A stretch of DNA of 64,000 bases. Source: Bugula neritina. Its lineage: Eukaryota; Bryozoa; Gymnolaemata; Cheilostomatida; Bugulidae. The notes under the pieces are model-generated. The model searched no databases, had not been told where the DNA came from, and worked only from the letters and a program-made list of their open reading frames with translations. Position numbers and translations under genes: made by a program. Each line of letters opens with the position of its first letter. Positions within the stretch are counted from its first letter, which is position 1. This document shows, piece by piece, positions 12,201-24,660 of this stretch. The stretch covers positions 27,764,004-27,828,003 of the forward strand of contig OZ037765.1 in assembly GCA_964035545.1 (NCBI GenBank), given 5' to 3'.

Positions 12201-15200
12201 ATTTATTTTACTTTTTATTTTAAGACCAGCAGTTCAAATTAATACTTGTGTCGTTTGTTTTATATTATAACTTACAAGTATAACTATTAACATAATAATT
12301 TTACATTTGTTATTAGTATTACTATGAATATAAATATTTATATTAATATAAATATAGCTATTGGTATAACTTATACTTATAGTTATAACTAATATTATAA
12401 GTAATAGTTTCGAAACTGATTCTGCTCCGTAACTGATACTGTCATATGATTATGATTATCATTATGACTGATAATAGTATTAATAAATATAACCATTGAA
12501 TATTATTAATAATAGTTCACCAATAGGCGACAGTCATAGACTTAGAGTTAGAGTGAGAGTCATAGACATACTCATAGTCATAGTGATAGACTAGTGATAC
12601 TCATAGTCATACTGATACTGTGATTTAGTTTCACTGATTCAGTTACAAATTTTAAAACTTGGTTTTACGTAGACAACTACTAACCTATAATTCATCACAA
12701 AACGGTTGAAAATCATCATTTACTGCATATTTAAGAGTAATTTTCTGGTAGTGTGGTCGACATGATAATTGAAATTAAAATAGGGAAAATAATTATTTTG
12801 TGATTTACAGCAAGTTACAAACTAGCGAAATGGAATAGTCCATTTGAAAACAGTCAAATTAGTTACCTTTCTTGATGTTGCGTAGCTAACGTTAGTTATT
12901 AGTAGCCGCCCGAAGAGTAACATTCATGTGATTTGAACTACGAATAACGAGAATCTGTGACAAACCCGCTTCTTAATAACTTTACGCGATATAAACTCAC
13001 GCTACAATAGGGCTATTTTGCCATCCCCACGTCAGAATAGGACACGGAGGGCACGCTCGCGGGCAAGTCTGGGCAAGTCCAAGACACCTAATATGACCAC
13101 TTTTACTTACATTTTTGTAGTGTTTTCGTATAAGAAATTGGATAAAATGCTGATAAAACAGTTGAAAAGCATGCAAACTTTTGCTCAAATGTAATAAATA
13201 ACCTGGAAGCTTACCGCCTTTAAGTTATAAATGAATAAGACCTGAACAGACAATTCCGAAAATAACTCTAACTGAAAAAGCATAAAATACAGAGTATGAA
13301 GTAATTTTATAAGACCTGATTTTAGTAACATAATTTGAGTGACTGAAAGTTCTCTCTACTGCATGGAGGAGCATTACATTCGGGAATGAAAGAAAGTAGC
13401 ATCTTTGCCATTTGCTAACAATTCCAAAATATAGCCAATAGAGATAGACTATAGATCAGGATGCCTAGCCTGTTGGCATTACAGATAAGGGCTTCATGAT
13501 CGCTACTAGACTGTGTCTAGACCAGCCAAACCACAAAACATTCTTTTCTAAAATTAGCAACCCAAAAATGGCAATACCCTGATTTTGTGACAGTATTAAT
13601 GGGTACTAAAATTTGACATTCTAAATACACTATCAACAGTATTGAGAAAAATGAGTGAAATCAACAGAGTTTGGTTATTTAGGGGAAGTTAGGTGCTGTC
13701 AGCTACAGATTCTCACAGTTGGCTTATTATGTTATTAGTAGGACAACCTGCACCACATAGTATTATGTCTAAACTCTGAACTATAAACATAACATACCAC
13801 TGCATAGAATTTCCTGTCCCCCCCTGCTGACACAAGGGGGAGGGACACTAGTCTATTATCTGCAAACTTTTATTTGCTGCTTTATTAGTTGGACATGTAC
13901 ATAAGCCTAAGGTTTGAGAGTTGATAAGGGGAAACTCTGTTGGTTTATGGTGGCCCTGCTGGCTGAGTAAACAAATACCTTGCTGTGAGTTGTTGTATTT
14001 CATTAACTGGTTACCCACTGCCTTTGATAGGACAATAGAATAAATATGTTTACATTGAGATACTGACCTGTTACATTCAGGTGCTGCAGGTTGATACACC
14101 TAGACACCACTTCGCACAGGGCATTGTTTGTGATATTCCGGCAGCCATTTAATTCGAGCTGACGAAGTTCTGGACAGCGTTTGGATATGAGATGCAGGCC
14201 TTTATCAGAAAGTCTCACGCACTGTTTCAGATTCATGGATTCTAAGGTTAGACAGACGTGCGGTGTTTCATAGCTCAAGCGTCTGAGTAACAGTTTCAAC
14301 GCTTTATCAATATTCAAGTTTTCATCATTGATTTGTATTTTGGTCCAAAGCGACGGCTCCCATACCAGGTTGTACCACCTCGTGCACACCCGAGCACATC
14401 GGCAGAGGTGGTTGGTAGGCAGGTATGAGAAGATGTTTAGCATTGCTTCGTCTGGCAGATTAGCAATGCTTGTCCACATTCTTCCTTTCTTCTTTAAAAT
14501 GATATCATAGGGAGAGTCACGCCACTGTTGAGGAGGAGGGGGTGTCAGCGTAGACGCTGCCGCCCCTGCCACAATAGGAGAGTAGGCATAGTTCTTGCTA
14601 AGCAGTCGTGCTTCATGAGTCAGGAAATGCTGCGGCACGGCAGAGTCAAATATCATATCATTACTACTGCTAGATGAAGCGTAGCCTGGGTTTAGTCTGT
14701 TTGAACGAGCCTCATCAGTGTCAGGTGAAGAGGAACGAAACTTGTAGGTACTGAGACTAGAGTTACTGCTAGACGGAGGTCTTAGCCAGGTTGGACTATC
14801 ACTAGCTATTCCAGAACTGGACTCCAGGGGTGACTCTATCAGCTCCGTGATATCTGAAATGGGCAATAGCTGACTGCAAATACGTTTGTATAGAAGTCTG
14901 CTGAGGTCAGCATAGGCTGCTTATGGAGTCAGCATAATGATAAACAAAACATGGCAAGTTGGGAAAGAACAATAATTGTGGCCAGGTTGCCAAATAGCCA
15001 GTGATTAGGTAAATCATATTCGTTTCTGTTTGTTTTGGACAGGAAACTAGTGACATTTGCTTAATTAATTTGTACCATGTTATATCTCACATAAACCAGC
15101 AATTATTAGTATTAGAACTAAATTGATGGAGCCAACGTCATTGCAAAAAAGATTATAATACAATAGAGATAGATAAACGGTTTTATCAGCAAAGGGTGCC

Positions 15201-15753
15201 TGCAATACCATTGCAACTTGGCAGCACTGGAACACGACACTGTTTTATGTTTAACAAAATGTCTTTAGCAGAACTCTGTCTTTTGGCAAACAACCATTTC
15301 ATTAATATAAAAAAGGAGTAGTACAGCAGAAATTCACAAAGAAAAAAAAATACATCAAATATCAAAATGAGTTTTTACAAGGTCAGTGATTGCAGTCCAA
15401 CAGTTTCTAATACTGATAATGGTGGGTGCAGAGATTTGGATTTTTACTTAGTTTGGGTTTACAATATTTTGGTTTAACATTTGGTTTGGAAAGTAATGGC
15501 TTTATTTTACAAGAGGACAGCTTTTCAAAAACTCTAAACTATGCATCTGGCCTGCACCTAGTCGTGTAACTATTCACAGTGCATATTGTAGTAGAAGTAC
15601 AGTGTATACTAGATGTAGAGATATCAGAAACTGAATTGACCCACCTTTATTATGAACTATATCATTCATAATCTCATCCCAGTCTGTGAACATCTGTGGA
15701 CTACCTGCCATACGCGATGCTGTGGCCACACCTACAGTGCCGCCTTCGGCCAT
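6215..15753 (-). CDS. FBXL7: F-box/LRR-repeat protein 7
   Basis: This is the substrate-recognition subunit of an SCF (SKP1-CUL1-F-box) ubiquitin ligase. Coding exons are 15753-15645, 14853-14068 and 6948-6215; phases match (109 + 786 + 734 = 1629 bases, 542 residues, stop TAA at 6217-6215). Residues 1-168 are a serine-rich low-complexity N-terminus. The F-box is at about 169-215 (LPDEAMLNIFSYLPTN, CRCARVC) and leucine-rich repeats of the cysteine-containing class fill about 235-520. The C-terminus CIIEHTNPGFC nearly matches the vertebrate FBXL7 ending. The vertebrate protein is 491 residues; the extra length is N-terminal. The first exon supplies MAEGG and joins by a split Asp codon (AAAG/AT) to exon 2. 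The large last exon holds most repeats. Known FBXL7 substrates in other animals include Fat-pathway and survival proteins; that role is not visible here. Orthology is strong. Confidence 0.95.
8640..9110. repeat. Degenerate TACTA/TAGTA simple-sequence island
   Basis: The stretch is built from drifting trimers and hexamers such as AGTATT, ACTATT, GAGTAT and TACTAA, many of them mutually self-complementary. No fixed repeat unit persists for more than a few copies. Similar islands recur elsewhere in the window. Confidence 0.6.
9835..10444 (+). pseudogene. Unrecognised coding-like fragments in FBXL7 intron, antisense to it
   Basis: Two open frames with protein-like composition lie in tandem on the plus strand. 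The first, 9835-10077 (81 codons), has a strongly basic N-terminal part (RRNFRRRKLRSSQ) and then a hydrophobic/aromatic segment (VFELTWPAEF). The second, 10289-10444 (51 codons plus stop), includes LAFITECKLLPPTDDDKQF. An AATAAA at 10506-10511 follows the second stop. Pyrimidine-rich acceptors end near 10230 and 10317, but no single splicing scheme joins both frames in phase, and stops lie between them. I do not recognise a family. It could be a small gene, a decayed retrocopy or a transposon fragment. Confidence 0.3.
12280..12640. repeat. Degenerate TACTA/CATAGT simple-sequence island
   Basis: The island is rich in ATAGTTATAAC-like and CATAGTCATA-like words that change gradually along it. 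It is the same class of sequence as at 8640-9110. Confidence 0.55.
14854..15644 (-). other. FBXL7 intron 1
   Basis: A 791-bp intron between the first and second coding exons, with matching phase-1 ends. I see no further feature in it. Confidence 0.85.
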
Positions 15754-15757
15754 CTTG
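15748..15757 (-). promoter_or_regulatory. YY1-like motif over the FBXL7 start codon
   Basis: CAAGATGGCC on the minus strand includes the initiator ATG. It matches the core AAGATGGC of the YY1/Pho motif, which in many animal genes overlaps or lies near the start codon. Its use here is inferred. Confidence 0.4.
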
Positions 15758-16399
15758 CTCTACAATGTGTCGAACACCAACACATGATAATATTGTTGCA
15801 TTGACCAGGCAACATAAATAAGGAAAGTAAATGAAAGGACTTGAAATTGTGTATTTTTATAGCCTATAATTCAACAGCTTGACAGAGAAATGAATTTATA
15901 TCTTGAAGAGAACATCCTGCCTTTTTGAACCTAAGAACATGACATGCAGTAGTCTGTTAACTGCAAGCATGTGCAATCAGAAGTTGTGGCTTCAGAAAAG
16001 GTTACTTTTATAGTATTATGCAATTAGCTTAAAATTTTGGTGCACCAAGAAGTTAGCAAAACACTCTTATGTTAAAAATATCACTTAGTAATGGGTACCA
16101 TAGAACTCTTAAAAACAGACAGTATATATAAATAGCAACTATCACTGTTCAATAACTTGAGAGCTAACCCAGCTAGAAGTTATAAGCATAATTTAAATTA
16201 AGACCAAAGGTTTATTTCTTACATAACTAAAATTTAGAATTGTCCATTGCTGGCCATAAGACATTTAGTGCAAAGCAACTATGCCTACAGCTGTTTCAAT
16301 TTCACTTTTAAATAGTTTAGTTACTTCACCAAGTCTACAGCACATTCACCAATACACTAATCAGTTTTCACCCACAATAACATGTCACCATCACACTAA

Positions 16400-17490
16400 T
16401 AACATGGTGATGGCATAAGTACAAGTATTACTATTAGCATTAGTGATTAGTCACACAATGATATTGATAGTGCTGCTAATATTTATATTGCATTTGTAAC
16501 TAACTAAACTACTTGCTAAACAATATTAAATTATATCCTTATCTTTTTTACATTGTAAATCACTAAATGATTTACTTTTTGTCATTTACTACAAAACTAA
16601 ATGCAATGGTCATACTGATAGTGACAGTAATCAGTAATGTCATGCAATGCCAATAGTGAAAACCCTAATGAAAATTAAATATTAATAATTTACTTTACTT
16701 TTAGAATTAGTGTAACACTTATACTTATAGTTATACTAATATAAGTATTATGTATGGGCTATACTAACAGTTATAATAATAACTATTAAATAATATAATA
16801 ATTATATTTAGTATTTACAATATTAATAATAATCTAATAGAAATACTGATACTCATTGTCTCATTAGTCATTACTAATAGTAATATTAATCACTATCAGT
16901 AATACTAATTGTAAATTGCTAAAACTAAAACTAAAAGTAAAAGTTAATGCAATCGACATTCTCAAACTCCAAGTGAACGTGAATACTTATACTTATAGTA
17001 ATAGTACTACTACTACTAGTAGTAGTAATGATATGACTCCAAGTTCAATACAAGCTTAACTTACTATAAGTATAAGTTTATAACTATAAGATTAGGTATT
17101 ACTATTACTTTTAGTATAGCTATAAGTATTATTATTACTATTAGTATTACCAGCGAACTTACCAATCACCAAGTCCAATGGCGAATGGGCAATGACACAC
17201 TCAAAGCGATCACTGAATCAGCAATGCTACTACTACTAGTACTATTACTAGTATAAGTATTAGTATTACTATTGGTAAAGTATTACTATTAGTATTACAT
17301 TTGCTGTTAGTATTACTAATAGTAATACTAATGCTTATACTAATAGTAATAGTAATAGCATTAACAATAAATCCCGCTACTCTCTAGGCTCCAAGTCTGA
17401 ACAGTGAACAGTAACACTAAGTCTAACTGGAAGTGTTGTTAGAGCTACAGGCTACTAGTACTAGTAGTAGTAGTAGTAGTACTATTAGTA
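16400..17490. repeat. Long degenerate TACTA/TAGTA island with (TAG)n core
   Basis: More than 1 kb is dominated by words such as TACTATTAGTATTAC and CTAATAGTAATAC, ending in a purer (TAG)n tract near 17455-17485. The units are close to self-complementary, so both strands show TACTA and TAGTA motifs. This is the largest island of this class in the window. Confidence 0.65.
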
Positions 17491-18589
17491 CTATAACAAT
17501 GAGTATAAGCACTCCGGCATGTTTATGTTGATCACCAGTTGACGTTCTTGTTTGACTAGTAAAACCGCTGGTTTTGGGCAACAGCAAAGCCAAAGACGTA
17601 CGAGTTTTAATGTACATATAATTATAATGTCAAACACAATGGCACTGGGTGACCGAGATGCTTGCAGAATGAGAATAAGTCGGAACGACACATCCACTCC
17701 AATATAACGGCTACTGCGCTATGCTACCTGTAACATACAATGCGGGAGGCAACTTCTAAAATACCAGAATGAAATTTGCATATTATTATATTAAATTGTT
17801 GACAATAAAAAAGCAAAGCTGTAGATCTACCATTGCAAACTGAGGACAAAATATTCAAGTCAGGTACAATATAGATTCTAGAGCCACAAATTCTATAGCA
17901 AACACTAATGTTTTAATTTTTACTGGCGGTTATAAATGGCATTCCTGCTGTTTACACAGAGTTCTCTTTTTTTGTATTGTACGGAGTGCAAAAACTTTTG
18001 GTAGGATAACTCTAAGGAGTACAGCAGGAGCCAAATGTAAATTGTGTTATTAACATACTGTGTAAATTATCTTTTCTCTGTACGTGATGAAGTTAGGCGC
18101 GGTTTTTCTTTCAAACAGCAGCTGTAAATAATAACAACTGTTTGCTTGTATTTTAAATTATTAAAAAAGTTTTATTAAAAAATTGTTTATATTCAAATAA
18201 TATTTAATAAATTTTTGAATAATAATAACAAACTTCTTGTTTACTCGAAACTGTGCAATATATAATCTATCTAAGGGCAGAATATCTATCCACAGTTCAG
18301 CTGAATTTTCATTTTTGTAGGTTACCAGTCACTAGAAGAAACTGGTTAGCTTTTCTATCTAATCATGATGGTGTTTAATTTTTAATGGCATAAATCAGTG
18401 GTTTAATTATGGCAATCATATTGCAAAAAGCATGGAAAAAAACTGAACTTCTACGATCAATCTATTGATAGGCTATGGTGCTTTTTAATGCGATAGCCAA
18501 CTCAAACTGTAGTTTCAGGTGAGACTCAGACTTTCACTTTCACTTTGGGTTTGTTTATACCAAATCTTATACACTAATAATTATAATAT

Positions 18590-19160
18590 GCTAGTCCAAT
18601 GTTAATAGTAATCTCAAGAGTATTTGTAACAGCTAAACAAGTATTAATAGTGAAAACACTACTAGTAGTAGTACTACTAGTGAACTACTACTAGTAGAGT
18701 AGTACTACTACTATAGTATGAGTGTACTCAGTATCAGTATGAGTACCAGTACTAGTACTAGCTTTTTGTGTTACGTAATGTTATTACTGATTAGTGTTAC
18801 AGTCTTAGTCTGTTAGTGCTACTGTTGGTGTTACTGATAGACTTAGTGTTACATATACACTAGCTGACTGTTAGTGTTGCACTTTAACTTACAGTTACAA
18901 TAAATAACAGTTAGAGTTAGTGTTACCGTAGTTTCAGTTATAATTATATAATCTAAATCAGTTATAATTATATATTATAAGTTATAATATTACTTATAAT
19001 TACTGGGATTGTGTACATTGTACTGTTGGTATTAGACTTACTCTTAGAGTTGGTCTTAGTCACTAACTTTAAGTACTCACATGAACAGTAACTGTAAGAG
19101 TAAGGCTAAGTAACTCAGTAACTGTAAGTTTAAAATTCCAAGTCAGAAGTTACTGTAAGC
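18590..19160. repeat. Degenerate ACTAGT-rich simple-sequence island
   Basis: The tract at about 18655-18765 contains repeated ACTAGT and GTACTAC palindromic words. It grades into GTTAGTGTTAC-type and TATAATTATA-type repeats towards 19160. Confidence 0.6.
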
Positions 19161-20757
19161 TTTAAGTGTTAATTATACTGATGCACTACTGCTCGAATAA
19201 TATAAATGAATAGATATACATTAATATGTTTAATTGATATATTATTATAAACATATAATATACATATATAATTATTATATATATATTAAGTATAAATAAC
19301 ACCTTCAAAAACCAAGATGGGTTTACTTAAGACTAAACGACTTATTATTAGCTACTTGTGACTGATTATGCATTGCTATTAAAGTTTGTCAGTCATTACT
19401 TTTTTTTAAAATCTACTATAAAAAATATAGAACTATTTCTAGAATTAGTGCAAATTCAGTAGAAGTCTAAATATAGCAGCTGCTAGTCTATGAGCGCTTT
19501 TTAATGGGAATCCTTATTTTTATTGAGGAATTGCCATTGAAATGGCAATGTAGAGTATTTTAAACATTTTTAAAAATTGTCAGTTTTATAAAAAAAATTA
19601 TATTCTAAGACAGTGTATTTTGAGACTGAGTCTGAGTAAATAGTACTTCAAGACTAAAATAATTGTCTATTAGTTTTTGTTAGAAATAGTCGCAACTATA
19701 GTCAAAATACACATTTTTTGATGAATTAAGTTTTCAGATTTAGACAGAGTAAAGTATGGCTTATTGCTGCTTTACAATTTCTGTTTATAGACATTAGTTG
19801 CTTCTGATTTCATAACATGTACTTCTTATTGAAAACTATCTTTCAATAGAGACTCGTGATAAGCACAGCAATAAATACCATTTAGATAAGGACCTTTAAA
19901 TCCTAGTTACCTTTAATCATGCCAACTATATCTCAGTGATCTTATCATTAGGATGACAGGCTCAATGGTGAGGGAATATGTAACCTCTAGAATTAGGAAT
20001 TTTTTTTGTAAAACTTAACATTTTCAAATTTAAATAAAGCCTTTATAGTTTAAAGCCTAGATTCCTATAGGTGAAGTCTGTTTATTGGCATTTGTTGCTA
20101 ATAACAGTCATGGAGGTTAGAGCTAAAGCCGATAGCAGTGTATGATGAAATTAGGCTACAGGGTCTCACTTTAACTAATACTAGTAGATATGTTAATCCC
20201 ACTTGATATGATTATCTTATAATTATGCCAAGAAACTGAAGCACAGTACAAGTTAATTTGGCTTCAGGGAATTTAGACTTACCAGCTTGACCCTAAGAAT
20301 ATTGATTTAGCACTTTTGGATGAAACTTTGGTAGCTGCTTCATTTTTCATGTAAATTCATTTCTTTTGGTTGACCAGCTTGAACAGGAAATTTTTTTTAA
20401 ATCGGACCATTTTGAAATTGCCAAAGTTTTACAAATCGGTCTTTTAGAATATGCTTGAGTCACTAATTTGGAATAGCTTGTCAGGTTTCTTGAGAATTAA
20501 CTGCTACTATTGCAATCCTGTGTATATATTGATATCAGAATATCAGATAAAAACCAGCACTTATCTATAGAAAAGATTATGAAGTGCATAATGCTATTGT
20601 GTAGATAAATATCTACTTGTCTGTACATATTCTTGTTCTCAGGCAATACAAAGTAAAGCAGAAAGATGGATACTTCAGAAAACATCTAAAATGTACCAAA
20701 GAAAGCACTTTTAATAGAAGCTATTGCTATTCTGGTTCCATTGCTGTTGATAGGATT

Positions 20758-21744
20758 ATGGAAATTGAGAGGTAACTGGGCAGGTTATATCTTGTTGAGT
20801 ACTAGATACTAGTTCTCTATTGTGTGCATTTCTTAGACTAGTTCATTGATCTCTTATACACAGCAGTTGATTATGGTGTCTGAATAGAGTTCTCTTATGC
20901 CTACGTAACATATACTTGGATTATGTAATGCATATGAATTGGATATAGACCGGCATTCACTACTCCTAAATGTAAATGACCTAAATAGTTGAGTATTTAG
21001 AAATAACTCGAATCCCATACCTATAGTTTGTCATCTATCTTCCTTAGTGATATTATCATGATTGATATTTAAAGAATTATTTTTGCAATTGATAGTTGTT
21101 TTAAAATAGTTCTTGTAACACATTCTATATTATAGAAAATTTAAATAGACTAGCTGGTTTTTTTTTAAATTCAACTTTGAAACTATGTGAATCAATGGTG
21201 ATTATAAATGACATTATTATAAAGATTTACGGTGCTAAATGCATTGTAGTTGCTTATTGTAATATGTTTTATTGTTGTACTTTCTCTATATAATGATATA
21301 TATAAGTTCATGTATGTTGATTTATTATTTTAATATAAACAGTTTCAATGTAGATACTTGTATCTAATAAATTCACAATTTTTTTTACAAAAAAGATACG
21401 CTATGGAGGTCTTACTCATCGAAATGTTTAGCAATTGATATTTTATGATTTCACCAGATATTATGATGCATTCCCTGCTCTGGGAGCTTCACCATCGTCA
21501 CAATACTCTAGAAGAATGAGCTTATCGGCTTGTGCCACTGGTAGACCAGTTGAACATAAAGACTATACTAGGGCGCCAAATGGCAACCACCATATGTCTC
21601 TCACTTTCAAGTCTAAGCAAGGTTAGTATTATTTACCTTATTAGGAAATTATCCATCTAGCTTGGACATTTAACACTGATTATTGATTGGTTGTAAATCA
21701 TGAAGTTTGTGAATAGTTAGTAAAAGGTTAAAAAATGAAAATTT

Positions 21745-21779
<35 letters not shown>

Positions 21780-23277
21780 TGGAGAGAAGTTTCAATTTTA
21801 TAGCATCTTGGAATTTATTATATTAGTTCTAGAAGGTCAAAGAAATCTTCTATTAAGGCATCATGATGTGTAACCAGGCTTGAAGGTATTCTCTACTATT
21901 TGAGCATTACTGATGACTAGTATTCCTTAAATTTGACTTGCTCATCACTATTGTATATTGCATACCCACATGCTACATTGTTTTGTATTGTAATTTTCAA
22001 GCTGCTTAAACTATTCTGTCTTCTTTTCTTTGTGAAATTTTCAACTCAAAAGGCTGCAAACTTCATCAGGTGCATGCCTTGATATAACAAATCATGAGGA
22101 CATAACTCATATAGCCAACTATTTTTATGATCACTAGATGGATGAGAAATCATGGGCTTATATCATATTAATAATGTGGTTACTTTACTAATGGTAGAGA
22201 CTTTATATTAAACTGTTGAGAAATGGTTACCTTGCTAAATTATGTAAGATATTAGAATATGAAACTTATATTTAGGCATGATTTTTGTGTTCCTTGTATG
22301 TAGATGGTAAAGAAAATGGTGGTGATTCTGTTAAGCATGGTTCCCCTAAACCTTCACGAAAAGTGAAGAATTTTCACTCGCATAGAGAAAGTGGCTCTAA
22401 CAACAACTACAAGAAATCTTCAAAGGCTCCCAATAGATCAAAAAAGCAAATCATTACCTCTAAACATGCGATTGGAGATTCGTCTCCACCTAAAATAAGA
22501 CGAATACTGTCAAAAGAATCGAAACCTTGGAAAATATTGAAGGATGTCGAGGAGGATTGTAATGGAGAGGCGAAGCTACCAATAGCCACTAAAGTTACTA
22601 ATGTGGAGGACAACATTGTCCCTCAAGATGAAATAGAGCGCATGTTGAATCCGGTTACCACAGAACCAAGTGTCATTACTGCAGCTCGGTCTATATGGCA
22701 AGATGGTGAAGATGGTGAGGGTCAGGGTTGTGGTGCAGTTTCCAATCTGTGGCAGTTTGATTCTGACAGTACAGAACTAAGAGAGGCCATCTCTGTGGTT
22801 AGAGACGGAGAAGATGAATCATCTGATTTCGACATGATTGAACAAAGTTTAGCTTCTATTAAATTCTGTGAAAATATTCCAACTGGTTGTAAAGATTCAA
22901 AGTCAATGCAATTCTACGAAGATAATCCTTTTTCCTATCTAATTCAGCACACCAGTGTCTCTTCTGCACAGACTAACATCGACCCACAGCCAATGTCGTA
23001 TACATGCAAGCACTGTCACGAGAGTTATGAAATTGTCTTAGATGTTGAATCTGAAAAAATGAGTAAATCTCAACCATCAACTGGAATACTTGCACTAACT
23101 GACTCTCGGCTCAACTTTGACTGGTGCAAGTATCACCCACCTCCTTGGCTTTATCCTGATTTCCAAGCCCAAGACAAAACTGATAATCAGTTTGAGAAAA
23201 AAACCGGCTGTGACTGTGAATTTTGTAGACATCAAATTTGGAACTCAACTTGTCAGTGGTGCGCTACGCCACTCTAA
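20758..23277 (+). CDS. Uncharacterised protein with C-terminal cysteine clusters
   Basis: I do not recognise this protein. Three exons join in phase: 20758-20771 (start ATG in context ATTATGG), 21458-21621 and 22304-23277, giving 1152 bases and 383 residues. The two downstream exons are well supported by splice sites and coding composition. The 14-base first exon is a prediction, chosen because it ends in the required phase 2 at a GTAACT donor. The N-terminus reads MEIERYYDAFPALG. Residues about 60-130 are basic and polar, probably disordered. The middle is acidic and serine-rich. The last 100 residues hold paired cysteines: CKHCH, then WCKYH, then CDCEFC and CQWC at the very end, suggesting one or two zinc-binding sites. 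It lies divergent from FBXL7 and upstream of KIF6 in the same direction. An alternative start in an unseen exon is possible. Confidence 0.7.
21748..21778. repeat. Poly(T) tract of 31 bases
   Basis: An uninterrupted T run lies in intron 2 of the uncharacterised gene. It may be a mononucleotide microsatellite or the poly(A) tail of a minus-strand retroposon; no element body was recognised next to it. Confidence 0.9.
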
Positions 23278-24345
23278 GTGGAGTATATATTCAAAGTTTC
23301 TTTTGAATTTCTAAAGAGTTGGGTGACTTCATTGTATGTTGTACAATACATAGCATGCCGTAGCTTACTCTCTTTTGTGTTGCTTTTATTTATTTTCTTG
23401 AATATTTTATCATTGTTACTTATTAGATTTGGGCTATTTTCGTATAACTTTCCTGTGCCAAGATGAATTTTCAGAGTTTTTGTTTTGCTATATGTTCCAT
23501 ACTTGCTTCTATAATTGAGATATAACATTTTGTTCCAATAAGTTATAGAATTATGGATCAATGTTGAAGATGAATGCATCTTGCATATTATATTTTTGAA
23601 TTTAGTTTGGTGTAAACACTTTTTGTGTTTGAATTTTGGAAAAAAAGATTCCAATACATAAGGAAAGTTAAGAAAAATACCAATAGAGAACTATTTAATA
23701 TTCAATGGTGGGGTACCAATCATAGCTGTTGCTGCAGCATTAACCTCTGGTTATTGTGCAAGCTATGTTATCCATCATGGGAGTCTTGGAGGGAGGTAGA
23801 TGTTTGGGTATACCACTTAAATGGGTTAGTGTAATGTCAATATATGGTTTAAACTTTAAAATGAATAACTTCCATGTGTTAAAAGATTATTTTTTTAAAT
23901 TAAGTATAAGTATTCACTAAAGTATCATTTCTAGCATAGTAATATTTTCCAGTAAGTAGTGTCACTAATTTGAACAATATATATTTATTTTATCCAAGGG
24001 CTTGATTTCTTAACTATGTCTGTACATAGTCGAAAAAGTTTTGCTTGTGTTAACAATAGGCAAGCATGCATGAGGTCATTCAATGCATGCTAGTTAGTTG
24101 TTAAAATATCGAATTTTGTGCTTAATGTACTATAATGGCACAGCTGGGCAATAATGTGAATGTTTTAGGCTCTTAAACCTTAATCTGTCACTATTATTAT
24201 TAACATAAATATATTGATTCTTTTACTATCGTAATGATTATATTGTATATCAGTAAAATAATATAAATAGAGAGCGCGCACAAGTGATTTTATTTTTTAA
24301 GGACGTCAACTGATTGAATTAAGAGTTGTCTTTTCAACAATACAT

Positions 24346-24359
24346 GTTTCCCGAGCAAC
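24346..24359 (+). promoter_or_regulatory. X-box-like (RFX) motif upstream of KIF6
   Basis: GTTTCCCGAGCAAC has the inverted half-sites of an RFX X-box (GTNRCC, spacer, RGYAAC) with one mismatch in the left half. RFX factors drive ciliary genes, and KIF6 is a ciliary kinesin. The distance to the coding start is 2.4 kb, which requires a 5' UTR intron; the assignment is inference. Confidence 0.35.
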
Positions 24360-24549
24360 CGCCCTCACAATATGGCGAAGAAAGTGTGCATCACTGAATA
24401 ATTGGTGCTTACTAGGTCTTGCGCACTGTGATTTTATACAACAATGGTATTTGATTTATAAATAATATTTTTTTAAATTTAGGGCTTAGTCTGCTAAACT
24501 GCAAGCAAAGTTTGCCAAATCTAATGCTTGAAGTTCATTAATTTTTCAA

Positions 24550-24660
24550 TTGACTATCAGAATGAGTATCACTGTGAGTATGACTATCACTATGACTATC
24601 AGTATCACTAGAGTGTATGACTGTCAGTGTCAGTATCATACTAATAGTAATATTTGTACT
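24550..24660. repeat. Short degenerate simple-sequence island
   Basis: It is composed of drifting words such as GAGTATCACT, GACTATCACT and CAGTATCACT, the same class as the larger islands near 9, 12.4, 17 and 19 kb. Confidence 0.55.

Larger units (their letters stand above)
6949..14067 (-). other. FBXL7 intron 2 (7.1 kb)
   Basis: This is a long AT-rich intron. It contains simple-sequence islands at about 8640-9110 and 12280-12640, an open-frame remnant on the opposite strand at 9835-10444, and a relatively GC-rich patch at 12990-13090 that could be regulatory. Nothing else is recognisable. Confidence 0.6.
15754..20757. other. Divergent intergenic region between FBXL7 and the 20.8-kb gene
   Basis: The two flanking genes point away from this 5 kb region, so it should contain both promoters. 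It holds two long simple-sequence islands (about 16400-17490 and 18590-19160) and otherwise AT-rich DNA. Short open frames of about 60-70 codons near 17.5 kb have no signature. Confidence 0.6.

Noticed and set aside
12997-13188. GC-richer patch with a 63-codon minus frame
   Set aside because: No domain signature; may be regulatory within the FBXL7 intron, but I cannot support a coding call.
17630-17705. Short plus-strand frame beginning MALGDRDACR
   Set aside because: Only 23 codons, wrong phase for joining to the downstream gene, and no strong donor.
24372-24401. ATGGCGAAGAAAGTG short frame in good context
   Set aside because: Nine codons then a stop; more likely a YY1-like promoter element or 5' UTR sequence than a gene.
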